Assembly: GCF_008642295.1 (NCBI RefSeq)
Contig: NZ_CP029190.1
Location: 1,364,001-1,428,000 of the forward strand
Direction of reading: 5' to 3'
Source: Streptomyces venezuelae
GTDB taxonomy: Bacteria > Actinomycetota > Actinomycetes > Streptomycetales > Streptomycetaceae
DNA: 64,000 nt
Position 1 is the first letter of the stretch. Each line of letters starts with the position of its first letter. The position numbers and the translations under genes are program-made. The notes beneath the pieces are model-generated. The model searched no databases and was not told where the DNA came from. It saw only the letters and a program-made list of their open reading frames with translations. This document shows positions 50,475-63,968 of the stretch, piece by piece.

Positions 50475-50478
<4 letters not shown>
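49129..50478 (-). CDS. vioE: MFS exporter of the viomycin cluster
   Basis: The GTG start ((M)TSTAPGDAVAEQKPALLRH) overlaps the vioD stop by 4 bp and follows GAGGGG, giving 449 residues. The protein has 12 predicted membrane helices, an N-terminal NRDFRLWWGGTMLSAIGDE block typical of the MFS_3/enterobactin-exporter-like group, and the loop motif GMLVDRVSRRAVMVG. The hydrophilic C-terminal 40 residues (TELSRTEPDGTSGSEASG) are cytoplasmic. It most likely exports viomycin or its phosphorylated form and adds to Vph resistance. Confidence 0.93.
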
Positions 50479-54112
<3,634 letters not shown>

Positions 54113-57100
54113 TCAGTCCAGCGATTCCAGCGGGACGTCGACGTCGGCGAGGAACACCAGCAGCGCGGCCTCCCACCGGTTCCTGATCCGGGTCATCCGG
54201 CCGTGGCCGAACCGCTGGGGCTGGTGCTCGAAGACACCGACCAGTCCCTCGGGGGTGTCGAACACCTCCAGCAGCAGGCCGAACTTCGCGGTCCCGTTGA
54301 AAGCGGGCTCCAGCGGGGTGACGTCCATGCCGTCGAGGCGCGGCGGGGTACGGGAGTCCAGGTAGGAGAAGGCGATGTCGCCGCCCACCGCCCGGTCGGC
54401 GGCATGCTGCCCGCCCAGCTCGTCCACGATCGCGTCGAAGGACACCTCGGAGTGCTCCAGCACCCGCCGCCAGCCTTCGTCCACGGCGCCGACCAGCTGC
54501 CGCGCACTGCGGCCCGTCCGCCGGTCCAGCCGCAGCGGCACGTGGTTGACGAAGAGCCCCACGATGTCGGCGACCCGCTGGTCGGTGCGGCCGGCGATCT
54601 CGACTCCGATCACCTGTTCCGCGGGGCCCTCGGCGAGGACCGCGTACGCGAACGCGCTGAGCGTGAGGACGTACGGGCTCACGCCCAGTTCGGCAGCCAC
54701 CAGCCGCAGCTGGCGGGAGAGTTCGGCGCCCAGCGGCACGGTCCGGCTCTCGCCCGCCCGTACGGTCGCCCCGGCGCCCGGGGTTCCGGCGCCCGCGGCG
54801 CCGCTGCCCGACGGACCGGCGGCGGTGAGGCCCGCCAGCTCCCGCCGCCAGAAGTCCAGGTGCGGGCGGTGCGCTCCGGCGGCGACGCGTTCCTCCTCCC
54901 ACCGGGCGTAGTCGGTGAAGGCCAGCTGCGGCGGGGCGGGCCGGGGGCCGGTGCCCGTGGTGTGCCGGCGGTAGAGGGCTTCCAGCTCCCGCCACAGGAT
55001 GCCGAAGGACCAGCCGTCGACGACCAGGTGGTGCGCGGTGAACAGGAACACCCACTCCTGGTCGCCGATCCGGGCCAGGGAGGTCTCCACCAGCGGGCCG
55101 TCCAGGGCGAACGCCCGGCGTCCCGCCTGCTCCAGGAGCCCGGGCACGGCCGCTTCGCCCGCGTCCCGCAGGTCGGTCCGCAGCAGCGGCACCGACGGCC
55201 CGTTATCCACTGCCAGTTGGGGGTCTTCGCCGTCCGACAGCCGGGTGCGCAGGCTGTCATGACGGGAGATCAGTTCCGCCAGGGCGGCCTCGAAGGCCTC
55301 CTCGTCGAGCGGGCCGCGCAGCCGGAACGCCTCCGGAACGGTGTAGGCGGCGGTGCCGGGCCACAGCTGTTCCTCGATCCAGATCCGGCGCTGCGCGGCG
55401 GACAGCGGTGCCCGGCCGGCGCCGCGCGCCCGCAGGCCGTCGGCGTGATCCCGCCGCCCTCCGCTGCCCGGCTCCGCCCCCGGCCCCGGCCGCGGTTCCG
55501 TTTCCGGCTCCGGCAGGGCGGCGGCCAGCTCGCGCAGCACCGGGTGGCGCAGGAACAGCGTCAGCGGCGCCCGGACGCCCAGCTCGGCGCGGACCCGTGC
55601 GGACAGCGTGGCCACCAGCAGCGAATGGCCGCCCAGGCTGAAGAAGTTGTCCCCGGGCCCCACCTCGTCGACGTCCAGCAGCTCCCGCCAGATGGCCGCC
55701 AGAGCGTGCTCCGCGGGTCCGCTCAGCGCCGCCGGGGCTGCCGGGGCCCCGGCAGCGGGCGCCGGCCGTACCCCCGGCCCCGCCTGGGGGGCCGGCAGCG
55801 CCGCACGGTCCAGCTTGCCGTTGACGGTCAGCGGCAGCGCGTCGACGGTGACGACGGCCGTGGGCACCATATAGCCGGGCAGCCGTTCGGCCAGCCTGGC
55901 GCGCAGGCCCGGGTCCGTGCCGTACGGCGGCTCGGGGCGGACGGCGTACGCCACCAGGTGCGCGGCCTCCGGACTGTCCGCCCTGCGGACCAGGGCCACC
56001 GCCGCGGTCACCCCCGGCTGCTCGCACAGCACGCCCTCGATCTCGCCGAGCTCGATGCGGTGGCCGCGCAGCTGGATCTGGAAGTCGCTGCGCCCCTGGA
56101 AGTCCAGCAGCCCCTCCTCGGTGAACCGGCCCAGGTCACCCGTGCGGTACATCCGGCTGCCCGGCGGGCCGTAGGGGTCGGGCAGGAACCGGTCGGCGGT
56201 CAGCCCCGGCCGGCCCAGATAGCCCCGGGCCACCGGGTCCCCGGCCACGTACAGCTCGCCGACCGTGCCGTGCGGCACCGGCCGCAGCGCCGCATCGAGC
56301 ACGTACACCCGGGTGTTGGGGAAGGGCCGGCCGATGGGGAGCCGTTCGGTGCCGGTGCGGCCCCGGACTACGAAGCCCGTCATCTCGACGGTGGTCTCGG
56401 TGGGGCCGTACATGTTGTGCAGCTCCGCACCGAGCAGCTCCAGACAGCGGCGGGCGGTCGGCACGGGCAGGGTCTCGCCGCTGGTCATCACCTGGCGCAG
56501 GGTGGGGCAGCGGCCCGGCCCCTCCAGGGTCTCCAGCAGGACGTGCAGCATACTGGGCACGAAGTGGACGACGGTCACCCGGTCCCGCTCGATCGCCTCG
56601 ACCAGGTAGTCGGGGTCGGCGTGCCGGCCGGGCTCCGCGACGACGAGGGTGGCACCGGCGCTCAGCGCCCAGAACACCTCGCGCACGGACACGTCGAAGG
56701 AGAGCGGCGACTTCAGCAGCAGCCGGTCGTCGGGGGTGAGCCGGAAGGTCTCCTGGAGGGTCATCAGATAGTTGACGACGCTGTGGTGCTCGACCATCAC
56801 GCCCTTGGGGCGGCCCGTGGAGCCCGAGGTGTAGATGACGTAGGCCAGGTCCTGGGGGCGCGGTGCCGGCTCGGGGACGGTCGCCGGGAAGCGGGCCGAG
56901 ACCTCGGGGTCGTCGACGAGGAGCACGGAGCCGGCCGGGAACACGGAGTCGGCCTGGACGCCTGCCGGAGGCCGCTGGGTGATCAGGACCCGGGCCCCGC
57001 TGTCGGCGATCAGCGCGGCGATCCGCTCGGGCGGGTTGTCCGGCTCGACGGGCACATAGCCGCCGCCCGCCTTGAGCACTCCGTACACGGCGGTCAGGAC

Positions 57101-60100
57101 GTCGGGACTGCGGGTGAGGCAGACGGCGACCGGGGTGCCGGGGCCGACGCCGCGCTCGCGCAGGGCGTGGGCGAGGCGCGAGGAGCGCTCGTCGAGTTCC
57201 GCATAGCTCAGCCGGGCGCTCTCGCCGGTGTCGGTGCGCCAGGTGAGGGCGGTGCGCTCCGGGGCGAGCGCCACCTGGCGGGCGAACATGCCGGTCAGCG
57301 TGAGTCCGGCGGGCAGCGGCCGGCCGGGGCCTTCGCCGAGGGCCAGCAGCGTGTCCAGCGCGGCTCCGGTCAGCAGGGGCAGCCGGCCGACGGTGGTGCC
57401 CGGCGCCTCGGCCGCGGCGGTCAGCAGGGTCTCCAGCTGTTCGGCCCAGCGGCGGACGGTGGTGTGCTCGAAGATGTCCGTGCTGAATTCGATACTCAGG
57501 GCCAGGCCGTCGCCGGTCGGCGGGCGGAAAGTGAACAGCGCGTCGCACTGCGCGGAGCCGTCGTCCGTCTCCAGGGCGCGTACGGCCAGGCCCGGCAGGT
57601 CGGGGGTGTCGGGGAAGTCGTCGTACAGGGCGATGACCTGGAAGACGGGGGTGCGCCGGGCGTCCCGCCGTACGCCCAGCTTCTCGACGACCCGGGCGAA
57701 GGGCGCGGCGGAGTGGTCCATGGCGCCGAGCAGGCTCTCCTCGGCCCGCTCCACCACGGTGGCGAACGGGGTGCCGGGGCCGACCGGCCAGCGCAGTGCG
57801 ACCGAATTGAGGCACAGGCCCACCAGGTCGTCCACGTCGGCGTCGAAGCGGCCGGCGACCGCGCTGCCGATCACCACGTCCTCGTGGCCGCCGGTCCGGT
57901 GCAGCAGGGTGCTCAGTCCGGCGAGCAGGATCACGAAGGGGGTGGTGCGGTGGGCGGCGGCGAGGCGGCGCACGGCGTCGGCGCCGGGCCGGCCGAACTC
58001 CAGCCGCAGGGTGGCTCCGCGGCCGGTGCGCTGCGGCGGCCGGGGGTGGTCCGCCGGCAGCGTCACCTCCTCGGGGATGCCGCGCAGTCCGGCGGTGAAG
58101 TACTCCAGGTGCCGGTCGGTGACCCCGTCGCGCTCGTTGCGGCGTTCGATGTCCACGTAGCGCTGGTAGCGGACCACCGGCCGCGACGGCGCGGGCTCCC
58201 CCGCCGTCCGGGCCCGGTAGTGCGTGGCGATGTCGTCCATCAGCAGCTCGGTGGACCAGCCGTCCGCCACGATGTGGTGCAGGACGATCACCAGCAGGTG
58301 TTCCGTGCCGCTGTCGCCGAGCGGCACCAGCACCGGCCGGAAGAGGGGTCCGGCGGCGAGGTCGAGACCGGGTATCTGCTCGCGGACCACGCGCTGCAGC
58401 ACCCGGTCCGGGTCGGCGCCCGCCTCGCCCGGCTCGGGCGGCGCGTGCCGCAGCCGCAGGGCCGCGGCCGGGACCTCGGCGCGCACCGGGGCGCCGTCCC
58501 GCTCGGGGAAGCAGGAGCGCAGCGAGTCGTGCCGCTGCACGACCGCGTCGACGGCCCAGCCCAGCGCCTCGGTGTCCAGGGCGCCGGTGAGGTGGAGGGC
58601 GACGGTGACCGCGTACTCGGCGGGGGTCTCCGAGATCTGGGCCAGCAGCCACATGCGGTGCTGGGCGGCGGACAGTTCACCCGTCCCGGCGCTCTGGGCG
58701 CCGCCGTCGGCGGCTGCGGTGAGGGCCGGGCGCAGCGCATCGGCCAGCTGGGCCGGGGTCTGGTGCTCGAAGACGGCGCGGACGCCGATCCCGGGATCCA
58801 GCGCGGAGCGCAGCCGGGCCACGAGCCGGGTCGCGTGGAGGGAGTTGCCGCCCTTGTCGAAGAAGTTCTCGTGCGCGGCGACGGGGGTGCCGCCCAGGAC
58901 CTCGGTCATGGCGTCGAGGACCGTGCGGAGCAGGGGGTCGGTGTGCTGCCCGGACTCCGCCGGCGGCGGGGCCGTGGATGCGTCCTGCCGGGCGGCGAGC
59001 GCGGCGAGTCCGGCCAATGCGGTGCGGTCGGTCTTGCCGTTGGGCGACAGCGGCATCGCGTCCAGGGCGATGAGCCGGGCCGGGACGAGGGCGGCGGGCA
59101 GCCGCTGCGCGAGGAAGGCGCGCAGCTCCTCGGGCCGGACGGCCGTGGCCGGGTCCGCGCTCGGGTCCGCGCTCGGGTCCGTGCTCGGGTCCGTGCTCGG
59201 GTCCGTAGCCGTGAAGAAGCCGGTCAGGGCGGCCTCGGTGCCGCTGCCCGCCGCGATGACGGCGGCCATGGCGATCCGGGGGTGGGCGTTCATCGCCGCT
59301 TCGATCTCGCCGGGTTCGATCCGGCGCCCATGCAGCTTGACCTGGTGGTCGATCCGCCCCAGCAGCCGCAGTTCGCCGTCCTCCTCCAGCCGGCCGAGGT
59401 CACCGGTGCGGTAGAGCCGGCTTCCGGGCGGACCGTAGGGGTCGGGCAGGAACCGCTGCGCGGTCAGGGCCGGCCGCCCGTGGTAGCCGCGGGTCACGCT
59501 GGCCCCGCCGAGGTAGACCTCGCCCACCTCGCCGGCGGGCAGCTGTCGCAGCTGCTCGTCCAGGACGTGGGAGGTGGCACCCGCCATGGGGCGGCCGACC
59601 AGCACCGGCGCGTCCGGCCGGCCGCGGAGCGCCGTCCACCAGGTGGAGTCCACGGAGACCTCGGTCGCCCCGTAGAGGTTCACCAGATCGCACGGGAGGC
59701 GGTCGTGTACGTCGGCCACCAGCGCGGGGTCGAGCGCCTCCCCGCTGACGAAGATCCGGCGGAGCCCGGCGCACTGCCGGGGATCGACCCCGTCCACGAA
59801 CATCCGCAGCAGCGAGGGCACCATGTGGAAGGAGGTGACTCCGTGTTCGGCGATCAGCGCGCCGAGGTGGCGGGCGTCCGTGTGGCTGCCGGCGAGCGGG
59901 AGCACGGTGGCGCCGCCGGTCAGCAGCGGCAGGAAGATCTCGTACACGGACACGTCGAAGGAGAGCGAGGTGACCTGGAGCATCCGGTCCTGCGGCCCCA
60001 TCGGGAAGTGCTCCAGCATGCCCAGCAGATAGCTGACAATGCCGCGGTGCTCGACCATCACACCCTTGGGCAGGCCCGTCGAGCCCGAGGTGTAGACGAT

Positions 60101-60643
60101 GTACGCGAGGTGCTCGGGCCGCACCGCGCCCTCGGCCGGCATGCCCGGCAGGTCCGGGGTGACCGGGGTGATCGGGGTGATCGGGTGGTGCGCGAACCGC
60201 TCCCGGTCCCCGTCGAGCGGAACCACCGCGATCCGGCCCGTCCCCTCGCGTAATCCCTCGGGCAGCCGGTCCCGGAGGGACTCGCGCAGCAGGACGGCCC
60301 GGGCCCCGGAGTCGTCCAGCATGTGCTGGATCCGCGCGGCCGGATAGGACGGGTCGACGGGTACGAACGCCCCGCCCGCCTTCAGCACGCCGAGCAGCGC
60401 GACGATCAGCTCGGGATCGCGCTCCAGCATCACCCCGACCGGGGCTTCCGCCCGTACCCCGAGGGCCCGCAGCTCGTGGGCCAGCCGGGTGCTCCGCTCG
60501 TCCAGCTCGGAGTAGGTGAGCCGGCCGCCGTCGTGGAGGACTGCGGTGGCCCCGGGGGTTGCGGCGGCCTGCTCACGGACGAGTTCGTGCAGGGTCGGAG
60601 CGTGCGACGGAGGCATGCGGCGTAGGGCGTCCATGGCGTCCAT
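54113..60643 (-). CDS. vioA: Two-module NRPS (A-PCP-C-A-PCP-C) activating serine
   Basis: This 2,176-residue protein starts MDAMDALRRMPPSHAP. Module 1: A domain (YIVYTSGSTGLPKGVMVEH, NLYGATEVSVDSTWW), carrier HENFFDKGGNSLHATRL, condensation VLHHIVADGWSTELL. Module 2: A domain (YVIYTSGSTGRPKGVMVEH, MYGPTETTVEMTGF), carrier GDNFFSLGGHSLLVATL, condensation FTAHHLVVDGWSFGIL. Pocket residues by eye are D-V-Y-H-F-S-L-V-D-K and D-V-R-H-M-S-M-V-E-K, both Ser-like. It adds the two serines of the viomycin ring. Asp-Pro-Ser-Thr repeats (about 59155-59210) lie in module 1. The start site GGGAG lies in an inverted repeat, GGGAGTCTCCC. Confidence 0.95.
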   Translation of the reverse strand: MDAMDALRRMPPSHAPTLHELVREQAAATPGATAVLHDGGRLTYSELDERSTRLAHELRALGVRAEAPVGVMLERDPELIVALLGVLKAGGAFVPVDPSYPAARIQHMLDDSGARAVLLRESLRDRLPEGLREGTGRIAVVPLDGDRERFAHHPITPITPVTPDLPGMPAEGAVRPEHLAYIVYTSGSTGLPKGVMVEHRGIVSYLLGMLEHFPMGPQDRMLQVTSLSFDVSVYEIFLPLLTGGATVLPLAGSHTDARHLGALIAEHGVTSFHMVPSLLRMFVDGVDPRQCAGLRRIFVSGEALDPALVADVHDRLPCDLVNLYGATEVSVDSTWWTALRGRPDAPVLVGRPMAGATSHVLDEQLRQLPAGEVGEVYLGGASVTRGYHGRPALTAQRFLPDPYGPPGSRLYRTGDLGRLEEDGELRLLGRIDHQVKLHGRRIEPGEIEAAMNAHPRIAMAAVIAAGSGTEAALTGFFTATDPSTDPSTDPSADPSADPATAVRPEELRAFLAQRLPAALVPARLIALDAMPLSPNGKTDRTALAGLAALAARQDASTAPPPAESGQHTDPLLRTVLDAMTEVLGGTPVAAHENFFDKGGNSLHATRLVARLRSALDPGIGVRAVFEHQTPAQLADALRPALTAAADGGAQSAGTGELSAAQHRMWLLAQISETPAEYAVTVALHLTGALDTEALGWAVDAVVQRHDSLRSCFPERDGAPVRAEVPAAALRLRHAPPEPGEAGADPDRVLQRVVREQIPGLDLAAGPLFRPVLVPLGDSGTEHLLVIVLHHIVADGWSTELLMDDIATHYRARTAGEPAPSRPVVRYQRYVDIERRNERDGVTDRHLEYFTAGLRGIPEEVTLPADHPRPPQRTGRGATLRLEFGRPGADAVRRLAAAHRTTPFVILLAGLSTLLHRTGGHEDVVIGSAVAGRFDADVDDLVGLCLNSVALRWPVGPGTPFATVVERAEESLLGAMDHSAAPFARVVEKLGVRRDARRTPVFQVIALYDDFPDTPDLPGLAVRALETDDGSAQCDALFTFRPPTGDGLALSIEFSTDIFEHTTVRRWAEQLETLLTAAAEAPGTTVGRLPLLTGAALDTLLALGEGPGRPLPAGLTLTGMFARQVALAPERTALTWRTDTGESARLSYAELDERSSRLAHALRERGVGPGTPVAVCLTRSPDVLTAVYGVLKAGGGYVPVEPDNPPERIAALIADSGARVLITQRPPAGVQADSVFPAGSVLLVDDPEVSARFPATVPEPAPRPQDLAYVIYTSGSTGRPKGVMVEHHSVVNYLMTLQETFRLTPDDRLLLKSPLSFDVSVREVFWALSAGATLVVAEPGRHADPDYLVEAIERDRVTVVHFVPSMLHVLLETLEGPGRCPTLRQVMTSGETLPVPTARRCLELLGAELHNMYGPTETTVEMTGFVVRGRTGTERLPIGRPFPNTRVYVLDAALRPVPHGTVGELYVAGDPVARGYLGRPGLTADRFLPDPYGPPGSRMYRTGDLGRFTEEGLLDFQGRSDFQIQLRGHRIELGEIEGVLCEQPGVTAAVALVRRADSPEAAHLVAYAVRPEPPYGTDPGLRARLAERLPGYMVPTAVVTVDALPLTVNGKLDRAALPAPQAGPGVRPAPAAGAPAAPAALSGPAEHALAAIWRELLDVDEVGPGDNFFSLGGHSLLVATLSARVRAELGVRAPLTLFLRHPVLRELAAALPEPETEPRPGPGAEPGSGGRRDHADGLRARGAGRAPLSAAQRRIWIEEQLWPGTAAYTVPEAFRLRGPLDEEAFEAALAELISRHDSLRTRLSDGEDPQLAVDNGPSVPLLRTDLRDAGEAAVPGLLEQAGRRAFALDGPLVETSLARIGDQEWVFLFTAHHLVVDGWSFGILWRELEALYRRHTTGTGPRPAPPQLAFTDYARWEEERVAAGAHRPHLDFWRRELAGLTAAGPSGSGAAGAGTPGAGATVRAGESRTVPLGAELSRQLRLVAAELGVSPYVLTLSAFAYAVLAEGPAEQVIGVEIAGRTDQRVADIVGLFVNHVPLRLDRRTGRSARQLVGAVDEGWRRVLEHSEVSFDAIVDELGGQHAADRAVGGDIAFSYLDSRTPPRLDGMDVTPLEPAFNGTAKFGLLLEVFDTPEGLVGVFEHQPQRFGHGRMTRIRNRWEAALLVFLADVDVPLESLD

Positions 60644-60943
60644 ACAGGGAGACTCCCGACATTGGGTTCGTCGTGCGGCGGCCGTTCCATGGTGGAGTCG
60701 CCGGGGAGTCTTGATCAATTGTTCCTTGGTCGGACGGCGCAGTGATCCTTTTGTCGGTCTGCCGCGCCCGACTCCGGCGGCGGGCGGGCCCCCGCCGGAA
60801 GGATCAGTACCGCTGCGCCGGGAGGACTACCCCCGGCGGCACGAACGGCGGCACCGCCCGGCCCCCGGAGCACGGCCGACCCGGCCGACCGAGCCGACCC
60901 AGCCGACGGAGTCGACCCGGTCAACTCGGTCAACTCGGTCGAC
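60644..60943. other. Upstream region of vioA (right boundary of the cluster)
   Basis: This 300-bp gap should hold the promoter of the whole minus-strand vio operon. On that strand TTGATC (60716-60711) and CACCAT (60692-60687) are 18 bp apart, a weak candidate. The AT-rich centre AACAATTGATCAAG (60709-60722) contains the palindrome TTGATCAA and is a possible activator site. The left-hand part is GC-rich and grades into the 9-bp repeat at 60876. No gene was recognised. Confidence 0.45.
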
Positions 60944-60956
60944 TCAATTGACCTCC
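60876..60956. repeat. Nine-unit imperfect 9-bp repeat at the 3' end of the acyl-CoA ligase gene
   Basis: Units of the form CCGACCCGG, CCGACCGAG, CCGACCCAG, CCGACGGAG, TCGACCCGG, TCAACTCGG, TCAACTCGG, TCGACTCAA, TTGACCTCC follow without gaps. The array runs across the ligase stop codon (60944-60946) into its last codons. Because the period is three codons, a stop-codon change would extend the protein with a regular VDR/VGR-like repeat. Confidence 0.75.
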
Positions 60957-62485
60957 CGGTCCCGGCCCGCCCAGTAGGGCTGGCGGAGCTTGAACTTCTG
61001 GATCTTCCCGGTGGCCGTGCGCGGAATGGCCTCGCGGAACTCGACGGTCGTCGGGGCCTTGTAGCCGGCCATCCGCCGCTTGCAGTGGGCGATGATGTCC
61101 GCCTCCGCCGCGGTGGCCCCCTCGGCGAGCACCACCAGGGCCTTGATCGTCTCGCCCCATTTCTCGTCCGGTACCCCGATGACGGCGACCTCGGCGACCG
61201 CCGGGTGGCTGAAGATCGTGTCCTCCACCTCGATCGAGGACACGTTCTCGCCACCGGTGATGATCACGTCCTTCTTCCGGTCGGAGATCGTCAGGTGGCC
61301 GTCGGCCTCGTCGAGCGTGCCGCCGTCTCCGGTGTGGAACCAGCCGTCCGCCAGCGCCTCGGCGGTCTCCTCCGGCTTGTCCCAGTACCCGTCGAGCACG
61401 ACGTTCGAGCGGGCCAGGACCTCGCCGGACCCGGAGACCTTCAGCCGGACCCCGAGCGCGGGCAGCCCGGCCCGGGACAGCCGGTGGGCCCGCTCCTCGG
61501 CCGGCAGCTCCGCATCCGCCGGCCGGGCCCGGTTGAAGGTGAGCAGCGGGGAGGTCTCGGTCAGGCCGTAGATCTGGGTGAACTCCCAGCCCAGCTCCTC
61601 CCCCATCCGCTGGATCATCCGGCTCGGCGGCGGGGCCCCCGCGCAGACGACCCGTACCCGGTCCCGGCCCGGGATCTCTCCCTCCCAGGCCGCTGCCGCA
61701 TCGAGAACCGCGTTCCACACGGCGGGCGCGCCGCACATGAGTGTGACCCCGTGCTGCTCGACCCGGCGGAGGATCTCGGCGCCGTCGACCTTGCGCAGCA
61801 CCACCTGCTTCACGCCGAGTCCGGCCATCACGTACGGCATGCCCCAGCCGTTGCAGTGGAACATCGGGAGCGTGTGCAGGTAGACGTCCTGCTCCCACAC
61901 CCGGGTGTGCAGTCCGAAGGTCAGGCCGTTCACCCAGATGTTGCGGTGGGTGAGCCGTACGCCCTTGGGGCGGGCGGTGGTGCCCGAGGTGTAGTTGATC
62001 GTCGCGGTGGCGTCCTCGTCCGGGTGGGACCACGGTCGCGGCTCGATGCCGAACCTCATCAGCTCGTGCTCGGTCTGCTCCCCGAGGACGTACCGGTGCC
62101 GCGCGGTCACCCCGGACAGGGCACTGTCCAGCTCGGGGTCGACCAGCAGGACGGAGGCGCCGCTCTGCTGGACCACGTACTCGATCTCCTCAGGCTTGAG
62201 CCGGAAGTTGACGGGCACACAGATCCGGCCGCTCATGGGCACGGCGAAGAGCAGCTCGAGCAGTCGGGCCGAATTGTGGCTGACCACCGCCACCCGCTCA
62301 CCCTCCCGGACCCCCAGCGCGTCGAACCCCGCCTGCCAGGCCCGGACCCGCTCGCCCAGCCGTCCGTACGTCGACTCCGGCACCGGCGGACCGGGCTGAT
62401 CCGGTTCGTCGACCACGCCGGGGGAGGCGGAGAACCCCAGCTCGGCCCGGTCGAGGAAGTCCGCCACGGTCATGGGAATCCGCAT
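60944..62485 (-). CDS. Acyl-CoA synthetase / AMP-dependent ligase
   Basis: The 513-residue ANL enzyme starts MRIPMTVADFLDRAELGFSA, 5 bp after AGGAGAG. Motifs are INYTSGTTARPKGVRLTHRN (P-loop), QIYGLTETSPLLTF, DGWFHTGDGGTLDEADGH, SDRKKDVIITGGENVSSIEV and the C-terminal Lys in PRTATGKIQKFKLRQPYW. It resembles medium/long-chain fatty-acid or aryl-acid CoA ligases (FadD-like). No carrier protein is attached and no step in viomycin synthesis needs it, so it is taken as the first gene outside the cluster. Confidence 0.92.
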   Translation of the reverse strand: MRIPMTVADFLDRAELGFSASPGVVDEPDQPGPPVPESTYGRLGERVRAWQAGFDALGVREGERVAVVSHNSARLLELLFAVPMSGRICVPVNFRLKPEEIEYVVQQSGASVLLVDPELDSALSGVTARHRYVLGEQTEHELMRFGIEPRPWSHPDEDATATINYTSGTTARPKGVRLTHRNIWVNGLTFGLHTRVWEQDVYLHTLPMFHCNGWGMPYVMAGLGVKQVVLRKVDGAEILRRVEQHGVTLMCGAPAVWNAVLDAAAAWEGEIPGRDRVRVVCAGAPPPSRMIQRMGEELGWEFTQIYGLTETSPLLTFNRARPADAELPAEERAHRLSRAGLPALGVRLKVSGSGEVLARSNVVLDGYWDKPEETAEALADGWFHTGDGGTLDEADGHLTISDRKKDVIITGGENVSSIEVEDTIFSHPAVAEVAVIGVPDEKWGETIKALVVLAEGATAAEADIIAHCKRRMAGYKAPTTVEFREAIPRTATGKIQKFKLRQPYWAGRDREVN

Positions 62486-62595
62486 TGCTCTCTCCTGGCA
62501 TCGGGACAACTGCACGGTCGAAGGCGGCGGGGTCGGACGAAACCCGCCCCGGCAGGCATCGTGCCGCGCGTGCGGTACGCGCCACCAGTGGGGCG

Positions 62596-63768
62596 TCAGC
62601 CGGTGATTGACCCGAAGCGCACCGAGGTCCGGGTGGCGGTGGTCATCCCGGCGAGCAGCGCCTCCCCTTCGGCAACGATCTCCTCCCGGGTGCCCTTGGT
62701 CCCGGTGCCGCCGAAGAGCTCGACGACGAGCTCCGCCCGCTCTCCCTTCTCGTCCTCGTCGAGCCGCCACAGCCCGGCGAGGAATCCGTCGACAAGGAGG
62801 GTGCAGTACGCCTGATTCCCTTTCCAGGTACGGCCTTTGAGATCAGCGGGTACCAGCCGGCTGCGGTCGGCATGGGAGAGCAGCACATTGTCGAACTCGG
62901 GCAGGAAGCGGGGCGGGGCCGGGGTGTCGGGGTCGGGGCGCGGGGCGTCGGGCAGGTCGAACAGCTCCACCCCGGCCTGGTCCCGGAAGGTCACCAGCTC
63001 GGGCCGGAGCCGCTCGAAGGCGGCACGCATTCGGGTGAGCCCGGACCAGGTCTGCATGTCCTTGACGGAGGCCGGCCCGAAGGCGCGCAGATAGCGGCGT
63101 ACGACCTCGTCGGCAGACGCGGGCTCCGCGCCGGCCGGCCCCGGCCGACCCGCCCGCAGCTCACCCACTTGCCGCCCGCCCACTTGCCGCTCCCCCACCC
63201 ACTGCTCCAGATGGGCCAGCCGGACCTGGCCGCTGCGTCCCCACAGGCCGCGCGGGGTGACCTGGACCAGCGGGAGCCGGCAGCGGGCGGCGACCGAGAG
63301 GGCCTGCGGGTCGGCCTCGGGCCACTCCTTCGACAGCGCCTCCCGGATCTCGGCCATGGTGCGGGGCCCGGTGTCGACAAGAGCGCGCGCGAGCTCGGTG
63401 AGCCGCTCCAGATCCACCCCGGCCAGGCCCGCACGGAAGTAGCCGACCTCCCGGTCCCGGGCGGGCTGGACCAGGAGCCGCAGGGCCAGGGCGTCCTCGG
63501 TGGTGTGGGTGTGGATGGTGGACCGCAGGGTGACCATGCGCACCACCTCACGGGACTCCATCAGCGCGGACAGCTCCTCGGGCCGGAACCGGGCCAGCCG
63601 GGCGTGCAGCTGGAAGTACGGGGGTTTCACGTTCTGCGCCTGGAGCCCGACGAGGTGCGCCACCGCCTCGCGGGCCGACAGCTCGGCGCGGGTGAGGAGC
63701 AGCTGACGGGCGAGTGTGGCGCGGTTCAGCGCGCGGGGACCGTAGACCGGGTGCGTCCTGGAAACCAT
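62596..63768 (-). CDS. Winged-helix DNA-binding-domain protein (HTH_42/AlkX-like)
   Basis: The 390-residue protein starts MVSRTHPVYGPRALNRATLA; an ATG seven codons earlier is less likely. The pattern of LNRATLARQLLLTRAELSAREAVAHLVGLQAQNVKPPYFQLHARL, EVVRMVTLRSTIHTHTTEDAL and the C-terminal LPEFDNVLLSHADRSRLVPAD is characteristic of the DUF1006/HTH_42 family, which includes DNA-glycosylase-like and crosslink-repair proteins of actinomycetes. A repeat QVGGRQVGELRAG interrupts the middle. Its biochemical role here is not known. Confidence 0.85.
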   Translation of the reverse strand: MVSRTHPVYGPRALNRATLARQLLLTRAELSAREAVAHLVGLQAQNVKPPYFQLHARLARFRPEELSALMESREVVRMVTLRSTIHTHTTEDALALRLLVQPARDREVGYFRAGLAGVDLERLTELARALVDTGPRTMAEIREALSKEWPEADPQALSVAARCRLPLVQVTPRGLWGRSGQVRLAHLEQWVGERQVGGRQVGELRAGRPGPAGAEPASADEVVRRYLRAFGPASVKDMQTWSGLTRMRAAFERLRPELVTFRDQAGVELFDLPDAPRPDPDTPAPPRFLPEFDNVLLSHADRSRLVPADLKGRTWKGNQAYCTLLVDGFLAGLWRLDEDEKGERAELVVELFGGTGTKGTREEIVAEGEALLAGMTTATRTSVRFGSITG

Positions 63769-63968
63769 GCCCGCAACGCTAGCGAGCATTGCGGCCAGCC
63801 CCTGTCCTCAAGCCGCCCCCACGCCAGGCCCCCGCCCCTTTCGTCCGTATATCCTGCTCCCCAAACCACCGGAACACCGACCGCCGGACCCGACCAGGAC
63901 TCAACCCAGGAACAGGAACCCGGGACCGGAACCCGAAACCCGGAACCAACCGAGGGAGCCAGCCAGCG

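Noticed and set aside
60944..62485. Acyl-CoA ligase as a viomycin biosynthetic gene
   Set aside because: No step in viomycin formation needs an acyl-CoA ligase, a 300-bp gap separates it from vioA, and it lacks the 4-bp overlaps that join most vio genes.
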